From Clytia hemisphaerica (lineage: Eukaryota > Cnidaria > Hydrozoa > Leptothecata > Clytiidae): DNA of 64,000 nucleotides. Below, one piece after another: positions 10,479 to 25,400 of the stretch. Positions within the stretch are counted from its first letter, which is position 1; the number at the start of each line of letters is the position of its first letter. A program made the translations under genes and the position numbers. The notes under the pieces are model-generated. The model made no database searches. It was not told where the DNA came from and was given only the letters and a program-made list of their open reading frames with translations. The stretch covers positions 366,586-430,585 of the forward strand of contig CACVBU010000415.1 of NCBI GenBank assembly GCA_902728285.1, written 5' to 3'.

Positions 10479-13400
10479 AAAGCAAGCCAAAATTTCAATT
10501 CGGAACACCTGAAAAGCAGAAATCACCATCCGCCAACACTGGGAAATCACCACCTGTCAATACTGATGATAGTTTCGAGATCGTTTTGGATGACGAGCAA
10601 GGGTATTACCTGATGGGACCAGAAACATCTGATTGCCAGACTTATGTGTTGTCAGTTGCTATCAATGGAGTTAAAAATCTTGTCAGTGTAAGGTTTCTAA
10701 TCTTATGAAAAAACACCCGCTTTATTGACTTCTGTCATTCATTGCATTCTATATATCAAGCCTTATATTTCATTCAAATAATGCCTAGGACTAACACTAC
10801 GATTCCTTGGTAATACGGAATAACACGAAATTAAGATTTTGTTTTTGATAAATATCAAAAAAGTTACTGTAACATACAAAGGTCAAAATCTTTCATTTTC
10901 TTATTTCGAAACATGTCGTCGCATCAAAATAAGAAAGCCTTAAGTCCATTTTTTCAAAAATTGAGTTATGACCATACCGATGCTTTACACCCCATTTTTT
11001 ATCGAATTTTTGGCTTAAATCCATCAAAAACCAACCTAAAGTGGCCTAATTTTAAGTTTTTTGAAAAATAAGAATTTTTATTTTTGAAATTTTCTCAAGT
11101 TAAGAAAGTCTTAAGTCCATTGTCATTTTAGTTGGACTTTAGGACCTTTTAGATTAAGGTTTTAGTTAAAGAGTTCAAAAAAGTTAAGAAAGTTTTAAAG
11201 CAAGAAAGTTAGTCCCTTGGAGTTAAGACACTTTTTCACTGGAAATTTTTCAAATTTTCAGTTTTAATCAAGGAAATTTACATAGAAAAAAAGGTTTAAG
11301 TCCATTCTCGAAAAACATGCTATGAAGAAGCATTCATATCTCCGCAATGGTATAAGTGACAATGTTGATACTTTAGAATTTGAAAGATCTTTCTTCATTT
11401 ATATTCATATCAAAAAAGCAGCTAGCTAGCCCAACATGGTCAAAAATGGCAGCCATTTCAAACCTTTAAACTTGATTTTCTCAAAACTACAAAAATGGAC
11501 TTAAGGCTTTCTTATTTCGATGCGACGATGTATGTTTTCTTTATAAGAACATCGTATATTTATTGAAGCATTTTTTGATGCTCTTAACTTTTTGTGTTAA
11601 AAAGAATATAATTCAAAATATTCATAATTTCATCATTCATTAATTTCGCCAGAATATTTTTGTGCCATTTCTTAAGAAATTGGGTGTTTGCGAGTTCATA
11701 AAGTTTAGAAGAAAATGCTTAAACTTGTTGTTTTGGTCATCGAAACCTTCTGATGTTCTTATATAATTTATTCTTATAAAGAACGTGTCCAGATTGATTT
11801 AGAATAAACGTATCGCACTTTTTCCTTTTTAGCTTATACCATCGACGTCGGCCATTAGTTCTGAGAATGGATTCTATTTCTATTATTCACTTCTTGATAA
11901 TGACGTCACTAACGAAACGTTCTATGAGTTGATGACACCTTCTATTCCTACAGAAAGAGCGAGTGTTCGTATTTCCACAACTTTTCGAAGATTGGATGTT
12001 TATCTTAAACGAAAACAAACACTAAAGGTAATTAGAGAAATATTCAATCACTTCTTCCATACATTAACAAGCTCTACGGGAGTATATTACATAAAGAGCA
12101 CTTTTGATTGTGCAGAGAATCACTTTGTAAATAATTAAAATGCTTGTTTTACTATTGTTCGTCATAAAGTTAAGCGTGGAATTGATTTATAACATTGGTC
12201 CATAAGTTGACATAATTGAATATGGTATATTCCTCATGTATTATGGTCAAAAAAATTCTAACATTCAGGTTTAATATTGTTGGTCAATATTTCTAAATTC
12301 CACGAAACAAGAATATTCTCATGATTTAAAAAATCACCTATAGAATTGGTGTTTTTGGGGCAAAATAAGCAATATTGTAAACAAAAATTCCTAATTCCGC
12401 GAAAATTTCTTAAGTATTTGGTAGTAAGTTTTTGCTTATTTTCAGGTTTTCTTTTGTTGCGGAGACGATACGTTAGGAGAGGCATGGATCCCTCTTGATA
12501 AATTAAGTGACACAAATAATAACAATCTCTTACCCTCTATGACCAATGGCATGTTCCCATTGCGCAGTTCAAAGAATGATCATCGGTCATTGGCGTGCGT
12601 GGGCGTCAGTGTGGTCCTGAGGCGTGAAGATCAACCGGCACCCGTTGTTGCGACGGACCCAGGGTTGAGCCCGGTTGAAAAGTTGGCTGATAAAAAGGTT
12701 TGAAAGTTATTCATTACGAATCTGTCTAGCGTAATACTAGACGTCGTCGCGTTGCGAACGTATGGTAAGAGCGTTGCTTGCGTATAAAAACCTCTCTTAT
12801 ACAAAGGTGGGCTATACAGTGTGCCGCAAAAAATATGGACAAATTTCTTTATGGAGCAAAATCGGCATATATTAGAAATCACTATTTAATTTATGGGTTG
12901 ATAAAATTTTTACAAATTGTATTTACAGTAGGGAATATGGGTAATTAACCGAATCAGTAAAGAAATTGTTTACGAACTAAAAGTTACATCATAGTAGGGC
13001 TTAGCTTCCAAGTATGATGTAAAAATCGCAACCCCTATATTTTTTAGACCTACCCCGGTGGAGGTCCTTTATAAATTATAACCTGTGTCCTTCTGTCCGT
13101 CCGTCCGTCCGTCTGATGCAAGCTTTACTTGGCAAGTTTTACTGTGTTAGTCCTCTTTGAGATTGAGATTGTCCTTGTTTCATGTAGAAGAATGGTCAAT
13201 ATTTTCATAATGATAAAAAGGCCAATCTCAAAAGCAGAACAGAATTGCAAGATTTCAAATCTTCCAAGACACTTATTTTGAAATTAAACCTTTAGTCGTG
13301 TAGACGACGATATTTAGTAAACTGAATTCAAGATCTGAATGTTTTATTTCGTTCTTAGGCCGTATCACCAGACACCATTACACCCACCGCCTCTCCACGT

Positions 13401-16400
13401 TTGGTGCACTCACCGCCACCACCGTCTTCCCCGCCCCAACAGCGAACGCCAAAGAAAAATCAAAATCAAAATTCCAGAGTAAAAACAAGGGTATTCAAAT
13501 TGTTATTGTTTTAACACAGGTTATCATACTTTAATAAGATGAATTTTCAAGAATAAGCTCTTTTCGAATTTTTGGACTTGATGCTTTTTTTAAGAATGGT
13601 GTTTTTTCCAATTCATTGTGAATATTCTTAATTTTTGGGGAAGAAAATTGCTCCTGAAATATTCTTACGGTATTAAATTGTAATACATATGTAATACATA
13701 TCTGAAGAAGAGATTTTGCACTTTTGTAGACTCTTTTAGCATTGCTGGGGAGTATCTCATTGGTAATTTGATGATAAAATGCTCTAAAAATGGCATTCTT
13801 AGGTTCAGTTGTCAGATTCCATGATGGTGATATTCTTACCATATTGTTAACTTTTTGGCCAATTTCTTCATAAAATATTCTTATGAAGTATATTGGTGGG
13901 GGCGTACGAGGTTTTGAATTACCGCCATCCCGGCCATTTTTTTGAAAATCACCGTTATCCCGTCCAAATTTTTCGAAAATACCGGTCCCGCTGTTTTTCC
14001 CATAAAATTCTAAGGACTAGAAGTCAAAAATTCGGCAAAATGGAATAGAATGTGTATGAGGTCGATCACTATTTTTGTATTTTGTTTCGATTGCAAAATT
14101 TCAGCCTAATCAGACAATTTTAGAAGTTTCTAGTCTGCCTCAAAGTTTAGCCTCGTTTTGAGGCTAAAACTTGTGACCACGCCCAAAGAAATCAAAACTT
14201 TAAAAAAATGAAAAAAACCACAGATATCTGTAAAGCCGGAAGGGCTAGATCTGCGGCCTGGATCAAAAAAGTGAAGCTCATTCTTGTTTGTCTCATCCTT
14301 GTTTGGGCTTTGGTAGGATTTCCTACCAAAGTCACCTGACTAAAATCATGCAATTTCACTGGTTTGAGAGATGCAAAATAGCGTTTGCCGCCTACTATTC
14401 TTGATCTCGCACTCCGAGAACAATGAAAATGCTAGATCTATCACCTAGAAATTCAATCAAGTCACAAAATCGTGCTTCATTTTTTTTGCTGGATAAAGGT
14501 TAAAGCTGCTAGCCCTTTGGGCTATGATAAATCATTGAATAAAAGAAACACCCCAGGGATTTGCCCAAGGAACAAGAACAAGCGTGCAAAATTTCAGCCG
14601 ACAATTCGACCATTTTTGTAGACTCCAGCCTACCCCAAAGTTTCGAGGTGACAGATAGGACAAGCTGATCGAATTCGAAAAAAAACATTCAAAAATTCGA
14701 ATCTTTGTCTGGTTTATCCTAGGCTACGGTCATATCTCCTGCGCTCCGGACGTAAAATTTCTTCTCTTCGAAGAGAAGCTCAAGTGCAACAAAGGAGATA
14801 TGACGTAGCCTAGTTTCTCCGCGAACAAAACATTTTCATAGGAACCGGGCTTTATAAAGCCCCGTGAACATCTGCATTAACGTTTCAAATAAGGTTTTTT
14901 ATGAAATGTAAGATCCTTATTTTTTTGGGTGTTTTTCGCGTTTTTTCACCTTTGCTGACTCCTGTGACAAGCTTTTTTATAGTCCGAAAATTTTATGTAC
15001 ACCGTCTACGTATGGCTTTTACCGAAATACCGTTGTTCTTTATAAGAATTACCTCATCCCAGACGAAAAATCAGGTGTTTTACCGTCACCGTGGCTCTTG
15101 CAAAATACCGTTTCCCGAACACTTTTTATCGTTTTTACCGCTTCCCGGCCCTAAATTAGGCCTTATCCCGAATACCGCCAGATCGTACGCCCCCCACTAT
15201 ATTCTTATAATAAAAGAAAAAGCGTGTAAATGTATTAATTCCACTCTAGCAATCACCAGAGAAGTCGAAGAATAGAAAAGAGAGGAAAGAGCATCATTTT
15301 GTGTGCTCTGTTGATTTGAGAAGTATTGGACATATGGACATCCCTCAACCAGTACACTGTTTTTGCCGGTGAGTTCCGCCCTGATTTGTGCCAAAGTTCC
15401 TTTTTTCTTTGTCTCTTCTTTAAAATATCCAGCTAAAACCTCAAAATCATGTTCTCTCAGGTCCCGAATAAACGGTTATTAATTTTCGGACCCCTCCCCC
15501 TTTTATCAGATTTTAAAAGATTTTATTCAGGACCTTGGAGTATCGGTCATATCTCTCGATATAGTCATCCTAATGTCTTCATATTTGCAATAGTTTTACC
15601 CTTGCTCACTCATGGGATATACGTCCACATTTTATAGCGAACAGATTATAATCCAATAGCGAGCTGTATTTTCACTTTTGAGAACAACACCCAGTTTTAT
15701 CCCACAAAATCGAGAACAGTAAAAGTGCTGATTTACCGTCGTTCTCATTCGATCAGGATCTAAACAAATCATCAAGCTAACCATCTCCGCAGAATAAATA
15801 CATACATAAACATTTTAATGTTTCTCTTTGTTTCAGATACTCGTACCCATTCTTCGGAAGCTCGTCACCAGTCCTCACCAACCCACCTGTATATCTTCAA
15901 CGTAATTGTGAAGTTGTTTTACCGCAATCTTTCTGTCAATTCGAATTCGCATCTCACATGGAAACTGTACAAAGCACATTAGCAAGGTAACTGCAATAAA
16001 TTTCATAATATTTGAGAAAAAAGGAAAATTCCTACGAAATCTTATAACCACAAACGATTTGGAAGTCCTCTAGATTAGGTTGGAAGGGTAGAGTTTTAAC
16101 TCTGAGTTTTAACGCTAGACTTAAGAGCTTAGGATCTCGTGATTCTAATCCAAATTGAAATACTCGAATAAATTTATCATCTCGCCCGAACTTTAAATTG
16201 CTAGAAACGAGGAACGAACCAAAATTCTCAATATATTTTGACTGAGAATGTACAGTGGAGTTTCTTTAACTCGAACCTTTGTAACTTTAGTGTCTCCTCT
16301 AACTCGAACAAATTTTCTCTTCCCTTTTGTTAACAATGTCACATAAAATGCGTTGTATATAACCATAATTCAAACAAATTTGCGTTCGCTGTGCGTGTTA

Positions 16401-19400
16401 TCCAGACTCCAAACCTGATTCTTTCTTAAATAATTCGAGGGAAGCCTTTTATTTTCTGATTTTTAAGTTTTCAGCTCTTCGATTTGATATTTGCGAGTCC
16501 AGACTCTAAGTAGAAGTAAATATGAGAAAAAATAGTTTGTTATACTTAGAGCGAAAGATGATTTATTTATAATTCTCTGATAAAAATTACTCCACCCAAC
16601 GACCTTCGATTTTGAAACTCTGACAAAAACGTAACCAAAGGCTCTTCCATAGCTCAGGAAAAATAGAGTAAACCACCTGGATGGGAAAAAATAATTTCAC
16701 ACCTTTGAACTTAAGTTATTTTCCCACCCAGGGGGTTTTTTTTGCACGTTCAAAAGGTGTGAAATGTGCTTTTCCTACCCAGGTGATCTGCTTATTTTTT
16801 CATGTGTACACGTTTTTTTTATAGAACATCCTAAATTTTTGAAGCCTTCGGATGTTCTTAACTTTTTGAGTTTTAAGCCTAAAAATGTTCTTAAAAACAT
16901 GTTCTTTATTTTCGCCATTTTTTGAGTGTTTTTCCATTTTCTAAAGAAATTGAGTGTTCTAGTGCCTTCAAAGCCTTAAAATGTTCTTAACTTGTTCTAA
17001 CAATTTGGCCCTCGAAGCCTTATTTTCTTACATAGTTTGTTCTTATAAAAAAAACGTGTACCTTATTTGTACCGTTTTTGTGTAGAGTGCCATTAGTCAT
17101 CGAAGTGTGGAGTAGAAGCCAAAATCACAAAGATGAGCTCATTGGTATTTGTCATGTACAACTGTCTAACATTTTCGCATCGTCAAATTTTCAGGTATGT
17201 TGTCGGTAAAAAGTAATAGCTTTGTTTTATTTCAAAAGGTATTTTCAGAAATGAAAATTTGACCGAAAGTTTGATTTTCAGGTGGGCCTAATGCCTCAGT
17301 TTTTCTCCAAATACCTTCACATTTTATACCAATCGACGCAAAATTCACGTAGATTTCAACGATACAAAAGTTTCTGCAACACAAGTTGTGGCCTTTAGAA
17401 ATACTACCGGTGTTTCGACCCATGTACTACGAGTATACTCGTAGCTGGCAGCAAACTTGTTAAAACCATGAACATATAAGCGACTGGACATCCATCTCCT
17501 TTGTATTTTTGAAGATAACACTGCTAGCTTCGTTGCCGCCTCGTTAAAATCATCAAATGAAACAATAAATTCTGATGGTATACCTCTTGGGAATACCTTG
17601 CTAACAACGTCAAAATTTCGACAAAAGTCTCTGTTGTTCTACTTTTCTCAAGTCTTTTATCTATATCATAACAAAGATAACAGAGGCAAAATCATCGTCA
17701 GCTTGTCAAAACTCCGACTAATATTTCCAAATTTTGACTTAAAAGTGTCTAATAATTTTAGAGAGTGTCACATTCTAATTTCGATATTCTTATGACACAG
17801 GCTCTCAACTTTGGCAAGCTATTTTTTTCAAGTCATAAAAAAAATTATTGGAGTGACAAAAGGGATTCAAAAGTATACACGCAGTTGAAATTCTGCATTT
17901 CAGAGTTGAAAATGTTGATAAAATATATTGCAAACTCGTGAAAAAAAAAAGTAAATAATTTTTTTGTGCATTAGGAGTAATGTTCAAGCTCTATCAATCA
18001 TTTTACCTAAACAATTCAAAGAAAGAAAATTACGACGGAATATTGTCGGATTTTTTATACCAATTTTGAAATACAGGCGGCAACGAAGCTCGCTTCAAAG
18101 AGACAATAAAAGATAGATGTCCAGTCGTTTATATGTTCATGTTAAAACCAAACAATTGTCTTTTTATCTGTCCAAGTCAAGTAGATTTTTTCCCAACAAA
18201 ACATGTTCTTGTATTTACATTTTTGTAGGAGCGATCCGGACCAGTGGTTTGCAGTGAAAAAGTCCCCATCGTCAGCAGTAATAGGTACATCTTGTTTTCA
18301 ACTCAAATAGTTAGAGTAAAATTAATCTCATAACAGATCGTCCGTTATCCTCACACCATGTTCTGCTTTAAAGGGGTGTGGCGAAGTAGTATAAGAATCT
18401 ACTCTGAGTTTACAGTAGAGTTAGTGTTATGTGACGCCCGTCCGTTTCAGCTTGATCCTTTTTCTGACATATTACTTTTTTATTAGTATCTTTTTTATGA
18501 TGACTGGCTTCTCCTTACAGTGGATGCTTTGTTCTATATTAGACGGTTCTATATTAGTAGTCTCGCAAGAACCGTCTTACGCTGTAGTTTATACTGCCTG
18601 TCAGCTTGTGAGATACTGACACACAGTTTTATGGATCAAGTGTGTTAATATGGCGTGAACAAGACCAGAGCACTCTCACTTTATTCAAGGTGCGTTGGAA
18701 TCGATACCTGACACAGTCACCGACAGTCTCCTTGAGTATCTGTCTACACAATTTCCCTCACATAGCTTGGGTTTTGCCCATGCGAATCATGCATTATTCC
18801 TTTGTAAGAAACTATTTTGTTTCATTTTCATTCATAGACCCGGCCTAAAGATGGGTGTTATTCACGTGGTGTTTAGTTTTGAAGATAGAGGAGAAATCAA
18901 TAACATCAAATTCTCGCCGCGACGAGATCAGGTAAAGTAATACTCTTTCTATACCAGAACATTTTTGGCAAAACATGTGCTTAGGATTTTAAGAATTGCA
19001 TAAGACAAGGCTTTTTTCAGGCTCCTTTTAAGGCTACAACTACAACAAAAAAGGAACATTTTAAGAACATTCCAGCCTGAAATCATAATAAATAACAACC
19101 GGCTTTTCGGTAAAAACTTACTTACATATACTCTCATCGCATTTTGTGAATCTCATGTATTTTCCTACTTTTCGCTAGTCATGTTAGATACTTTGATGTA
19201 CGTTGTTAACACAAAATCCCAAGACATTCTTGCTCGTTTGACCTGAATGGAATTTTTTTTGCCAATTGAAAATATAAAATAAAAAAACCACGGGACAGCA
19301 GTGAACCTCTTGAATATCCTCCTTCAGTCCTGAATAACTATGCATTTTAAGAAGGGTATATTATTTTCTCTCTGTCCAAGACCGACCTATATCTAAATTG

Positions 19401-22400
19401 CCTTTGTTATTCAAAGACTTCACAATCAACAGACGATACACCATCATACAATCCACCCGCACCGCCCGCCAATCAACGTCAACACCAAGAAGATGAGGGG
19501 CGGAGGGCGAAGGAATACGAAGTAGCAATGGCGTTAGAATTGTGGCGGCAGCAACAAGAAGAACATTTTTTGAATCAGGTGAATTATTCAACACCTCCAA
19601 CGTTCCTTGATCGATTTTTTTCTAATAAGGAAATGACTTAATATTTGCTTTCGTGAGATTGTCAAGACTTTTAGCTGAAATCTCAAAGTTGTCTTTTAAG
19701 GTTTCTCTTTTTGGGCCACATGAAGGAAAATTTTCGAGGATTGTCTCTCTGAGGGTTTTTTCTTTTTTGTATTAGCGAGTTTATGTATTCGAGATAAATC
19801 GATGGAGACGGTATAAAACACAGTTGATATATCGCAAAAATCGCCGTCCAATTTGCTCAAAGACGGTAAAAACACCAAAATACCGTCGTCTGTTAAGGTG
19901 AGCGAAGGCGATATAGATCCATACCTCAATTATCGACTTTGTTTTGCGTCGACTTCACTTATCGTCGCCCTTGATATCCTCCGATACATAAACTCGCTAT
20001 TGTCTCTGTAAGTATGTCTTTTTTGCAAAAATTCAGTCTCCATAAGGGTGTCTTTTTCACAAAAATTCAGTCCCTGTAAGGGTTGGTTTCTAGAGGTCCG
20101 ATATCCGCACATACCAGACATTCTTTAACCCAAGTAACCCCCCCCCCCTTGACAATGAAGCTAATTAAATAGGGGTGGAATGCTTGGGATCCATCAACAA
20201 AAAAGGAAATTATACCGTTAAACCATATCTTTCTTTTACCAGTTGAAAGCGAGAGAAAAAGAACGAATGAAAGCGTTGGCCGATGAATGGAAACAAAGAG
20301 ATCTGGAGAGAGAGAAACTTTTGGCGCGAAAAATTCAAGAATTTAACCTGTTGGAAAATACCTTGAAAACTGTAAGTTGCGTTTAATCGTCCAAATGAAA
20401 TAATCAGTTGAAATATTTTTTAAGATAACATAAAATTTGGGAGTTAAGCAGGAGGAAGAAGAAGGCTCAACATTTTAAGCAACTGGGTTTTTGATTCTAA
20501 TTTCGTCATCCTTATTTAGAGATAGGAATAATTGGAAGGTCGGAATCGCTGATTGAAACTAATTTTCTTTGCTTAGCAAATAGTCGAGGAGTCCATCAGT
20601 GATTCTGACCAATCTCTAAAGAGGGATGTTGAGATTAGATTTCTTTCATTTCTTTCTCTGAATAGGTTGATTTTCGATTTATGGCTCGGTCATACTCTGT
20701 TTCTTCGCAATCTTTTACCCTCGGTATATATGTCCGACCCCATTTCATTCCAGGCAGCTTGAAAATATCTTAATTTTTCTGCACATTTTAGTCTTTAAGT
20801 GAGCTTCAATTGAAACAACGGCAAGTGAACGAGGAAGAGCAGCTGTTAGAGAAGAAGAAAGCTCACCTAGCGGACGAATTTGACCGAAAGGTGTGCGAGA
20901 TGAGAGAAGCTTCAAAGCGGCTCAAAGAAGAATACCAACATCAACTTCAAATCGAGAAAAATAAACAGAAAGAAGTTGAAGAGAGGTAAGCTACTAGTCT
21001 AAATACATCTGGTGTGATTTGTAGAATATTGTTGTTTTGTCGAAATATCTTTACACTATCTTAAAATAAAACTTTCAATTTCCGGAACCCTGTTTTTGCT
21101 AGACTAGCAAGCGTCTGTCTTTCCTTGGACACGGGAACGCGGGAATAGTGCTTATAATAAAGAGTTCTTATGAAAAATAGAAATTGCCGCGGGAGATTGG
21201 ATTGGAAAGACAGACTAGTTCCAAGTGGCGCAAAACGGGATTTTGCTTCAATCTAATCTCAGGCAACGTTCCCTCGAAAAAGAGGGAAGATAAAATGAAT
21301 GGACACGGCTTATTTTTTCTTCTATTCTCATCGCAATATTTGAGTTTCTCGGAGTTATGGATGAGAAAAAAGATATAAACACAAAAACAGAAAAACGTGG
21401 CGAGGACTTCGGAGCGGACTTTTTTGCTAGAGAAATTTTTTAATGCTTTTAAATGTTTATAAACACAGATTTAACCTGTCTTGGCATTCTCTATCTGTGA
21501 TACTTTTTCCATACATTGTTTCTGGCTTGGTTGGGACGTTGATTTATTCACAAAAACAAACAAACTCGTATCTGCATATACTTTCACTTTTTCATGTGAT
21601 TGTTGTGATTGAAAGATTTTTTGATTATGCATGGTTATAAACATTCATGACATCTTTTAACACTGGGATCTTTGAAATTTTGTCAGCTTGGTACGTTGGT
21701 AAATCTATAGTACAAGTGCAATATTTATGACATTATGACACAGCTGAGATTCCATGACTGCATGCAGAATACTATTTGCAGGGAATGTTCAATATGTTAA
21801 TATGCTCACATTCATTGGGTAACAGATCACTGCTTTTTTCTATGGGTACAAGTTAAACCTGATAACCTTATCCCAGAGAATGTAACTCCGAAATGGCTGC
21901 AGAAATCCTCAAAAATTAAGATGGAAAGTATGGTATTTATATAACATTTTTGGTGGTGCAATATGGTGTGGAAATGATGAAAAGTGAAGTGATAATTTGG
22001 AATTTAAAATTGAATGCTTCTTTTTACGTGGAAACAATATTCTGACAAGCTGACCACTGAGACACATCTTGGTTCTATTTGTGAATGAAAATAACAACAT
22101 TTTACATTGAGATGACTGGTTTCCTGGGCTTTCGGATGCCCGTCGTTTAGATGGATTTCACTACCTTTGACTCTAAATGGTAGATGTACGAGGATGTTTT
22201 GGGTTTTCACTACTGGCAGACTTCCAGGGGGAGCACTTAGGCAAAATTAAGTACGGGGACATGCCGTTGACCAGGGTCCCTTTTTCAGACTCTTGAAATA
22301 TCTGATATGGTCCCAAAATTTTATAATTTTCAAGATGTAGACAATTTTTAGGGTGGAAATTTAAAAATATTTGAATTTTTCGTCTACTTTAAGTCACTTT

Positions 22401-25400
22401 TGCCAATTTACAGGGTTAAAGTGGGAAAATATTTTGATTTTTTTCGATCGAATCATTTTTAGTTCTGAAAGGGTCCCAAATTTACCAAACATTCATATCT
22501 CACAGGGTCCACTTTTCAAACTCCAGCGTGGCACGTCCCGGTTATTCGCCAAGGTTCCCCGGCAGACTTCTACCTTGTAATTTTGTGTTGTCCCCTGGTG
22601 TTGTTGAACAAGTTCAGACTGAAATTTATACGTGAAAGTCTTTCAAACCTACAGTTTGAAAATTTTCGATTGGATTTTTGCCAATTTAAAAAAATCTACT
22701 TGGATTTGGAAGTAATTTTATGTAGGTACTTTATATAATTGTTATAGCAAAATTGAAGGTCGATATGAACAAATACATATAATTTTATGTTTTGTAAAAG
22801 TTGTTGCTTTTTTGAAAACATTTTTCTTTTTGGCTTCTACAAAAAAAAAGTTTTCTTATACCTGCAGTGGCCTGATCTTTTATATTTTTGATGCCGTTTT
22901 TCTAAAAAATGTTCATCTTTTTCATTTGAAAAAGATTTTTCCCCTTATATGAATATTTTTGTTTTGGGGTACCTAGCTGGTAGGTACAGTCCAGTTCATA
23001 TTCTTTTCATTCACAAAAATATCATACTTTTTGTGAATAGTTTTAACTCCTTGTCTTGTTGTTGGTATCTTATTAGTGCATTTATGCATGAATTATGGAA
23101 GAAAGAACTTTAAATTTTTTCAAAAAAAAGCTTCTAAATTGACTGATATTCCATTGTACATTGTACTCACCTTCTTTTATAATACATTAAAATCAAAAAA
23201 TAATGAGGATGTGAGTTTGTTTTGATTTGAGTGAATTGAATTTAGTTTAAAAAAAAAATAATAATAATAATAATAAAGCATAAAAAGCACAGAGTTTTGT
23301 CTTACTTTTTTATTCCAATCCGCGAGAGTGAGTGCGCTGTTTTTAGTGAGCACTCCGTCGCGGTATAAAAAGCACTCCACCGTTTATTTAGTAAATAGCG
23401 CATTTTGGAACTAGTCGTTGTATTCAGTGAACATATAGAAAAATAGATCCTATTGCAAGTTTAATCTGCAGCGAAATACAACGACGTGGTTTACTAGTCT
23501 ATGTTTTTGCTAATGGGATTGACCAAGATAAATATTGTACTAACATACTCTCGGGTACCTAATAGCCGCCGCCCCCCCCCCCCCCCCCCCCCCCCCCCGC
23601 TTATTCATTTTTGGGAAAATGTTTTTGAAAGTTCCCTTTTTTGTCTTAATTCTGCTGTATTAGCCTCCTTTTCAAACATTTTCCACCCAGGACATTTTTA
23701 TTCCAACCCTCCCCCCCCCCCCCCCCCCGCTTATTAAATTTTAAAATTTTTTCCAACCCCCTGCTTATTCCAACCCCCCCCCCCCGGCTATTAGGTACCC
23801 GAGAGTATGCAACGATACTAAGGCAGATTTACCATTTTCCAATACGAGGGAGGGGGGTAGAAAAAAGTTTGATATCAGACTATTAAAGGATTGCTGTGGA
23901 CTTTTCGTTTAACAGCGCAAAATAATCATCAAAGTCGGTACATCAAAGCTCGACCCTGTAAATTTATCGTTTATTTAGATATCAGCGTATGGTGGAGCAT
24001 TCTCAAGAGCTCGAACGGAAAGTTAAAGAAAAAGACAACGAAATTTATGCGCTCAAAGAGAGTCTCGTTAAACGACCTGAAGTCAAAATGCAATCAGACA
24101 TGAATATATTACTCATTGAAAAGGTTGGTTGATGCATTAATCTGAACTATAGAAATACGCTAATCTGGAAGTCTTCTTTGTCTTTGTTATGATTACGTGT
24201 ACTTTACCATGGAGAGCTTGTAGGGTTCGAAATACCGTTTCCCGGAATCCCGAAAATCGAAAATAAAACTACACCGTCACACCGGTTTATAGAGGTTAAA
24301 AAATACCGTAAAACTGACAAAAACAAGGTTAATCGCCATGACCGTCTGATTTTAAAATACTGTTTTCCTGTCTCTTTTTTCGTCAAATCACGTAATAATG
24401 TACTAAGATAGGGCCAATCCCGTCACACCGTAAAAGTACAACCCCCCCCCCCCTTTTCCAGGAATGGGAATGTTCAAACTTTAACAAACTTTGGTTAGCT
24501 TAGACGCATAAAAATAATCAATACTTATTTTGCTTTGCTTGTGAGTGGAATTTTTCAACCAATAGGAGTTCACCCCTATTTTCGTACAAATTAAATGAAA
24601 ATTAATTACTGAATCTCAATCCTTCTCAGTCCTTCTCGAGTATATGTTTATATTCAACTAAATACTCGTAATTTGGACCAAAGTTAAAAGTTTTGGCTAA
24701 AAATTAGAAGTAATTTCTCACATGGTCATGAAACCGCCAAAAAGGGGACAAAATTTTCGAAATTCATCTCACAGGATTGATTTTCGAACCTTTGCTCGGA
24801 CATGTCCGTTACCTCGCAAACCAAGTACTTCCGCCTCGACCACCCCGGGGGCCGTTAGCCATTAAATGTCTTTTAAAAAACTAATTTCTCTGATTAGAAC
24901 GAGTTAGAACGCAAGATTGAAGCTGTAACAAAATCTAAGATTCACTATAAGCAACAATGGGGACGAGCACTTCGCGAGTTAGCTCGAATCAAAACGAACG
25001 AACAAGAAGAAGCGAAAAGTCGTTTGAAGAAACAACAACAAGAATTAGATCATATGAAATTGAGATATCTTGCGGCTGAAGAAAAACAGGTCAGTGATAT
25101 AGGAGTCCATAGAGTTTTTTCCTGTTTTGTTAAGTTACTTAATTTCCGCCATTCCATTATGAAAGCAAACGTTCGATTTGCGTATGGTATCGCCTCTACA
25201 GATTCGAACGTTTGTTTCCATAATGGCGGAAGTTACGTAACTTAACTAAAAAATAAAAAAATAAAAAAACCTCTATAAAGATTCCGTGGGAAATATTTCT
25301 CTGTCCACTATTTCTCTCAGCTTGAACCACAAGTGATTTTGTGGTTCAGAAATGGTGGCTTGATGGATCTGGCCAGGAAGGATGCAGTCGGCAGTGCTGA

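Noticed and set aside
12631..12882. Minus-strand ORF of 83 codons
   Set aside because: It overlaps a well-supported CEP120 exon in antisense and shows no independent signal.
23560..23737. Poly-proline ORF
   Set aside because: It is the product of poly-C runs inside a MITE.
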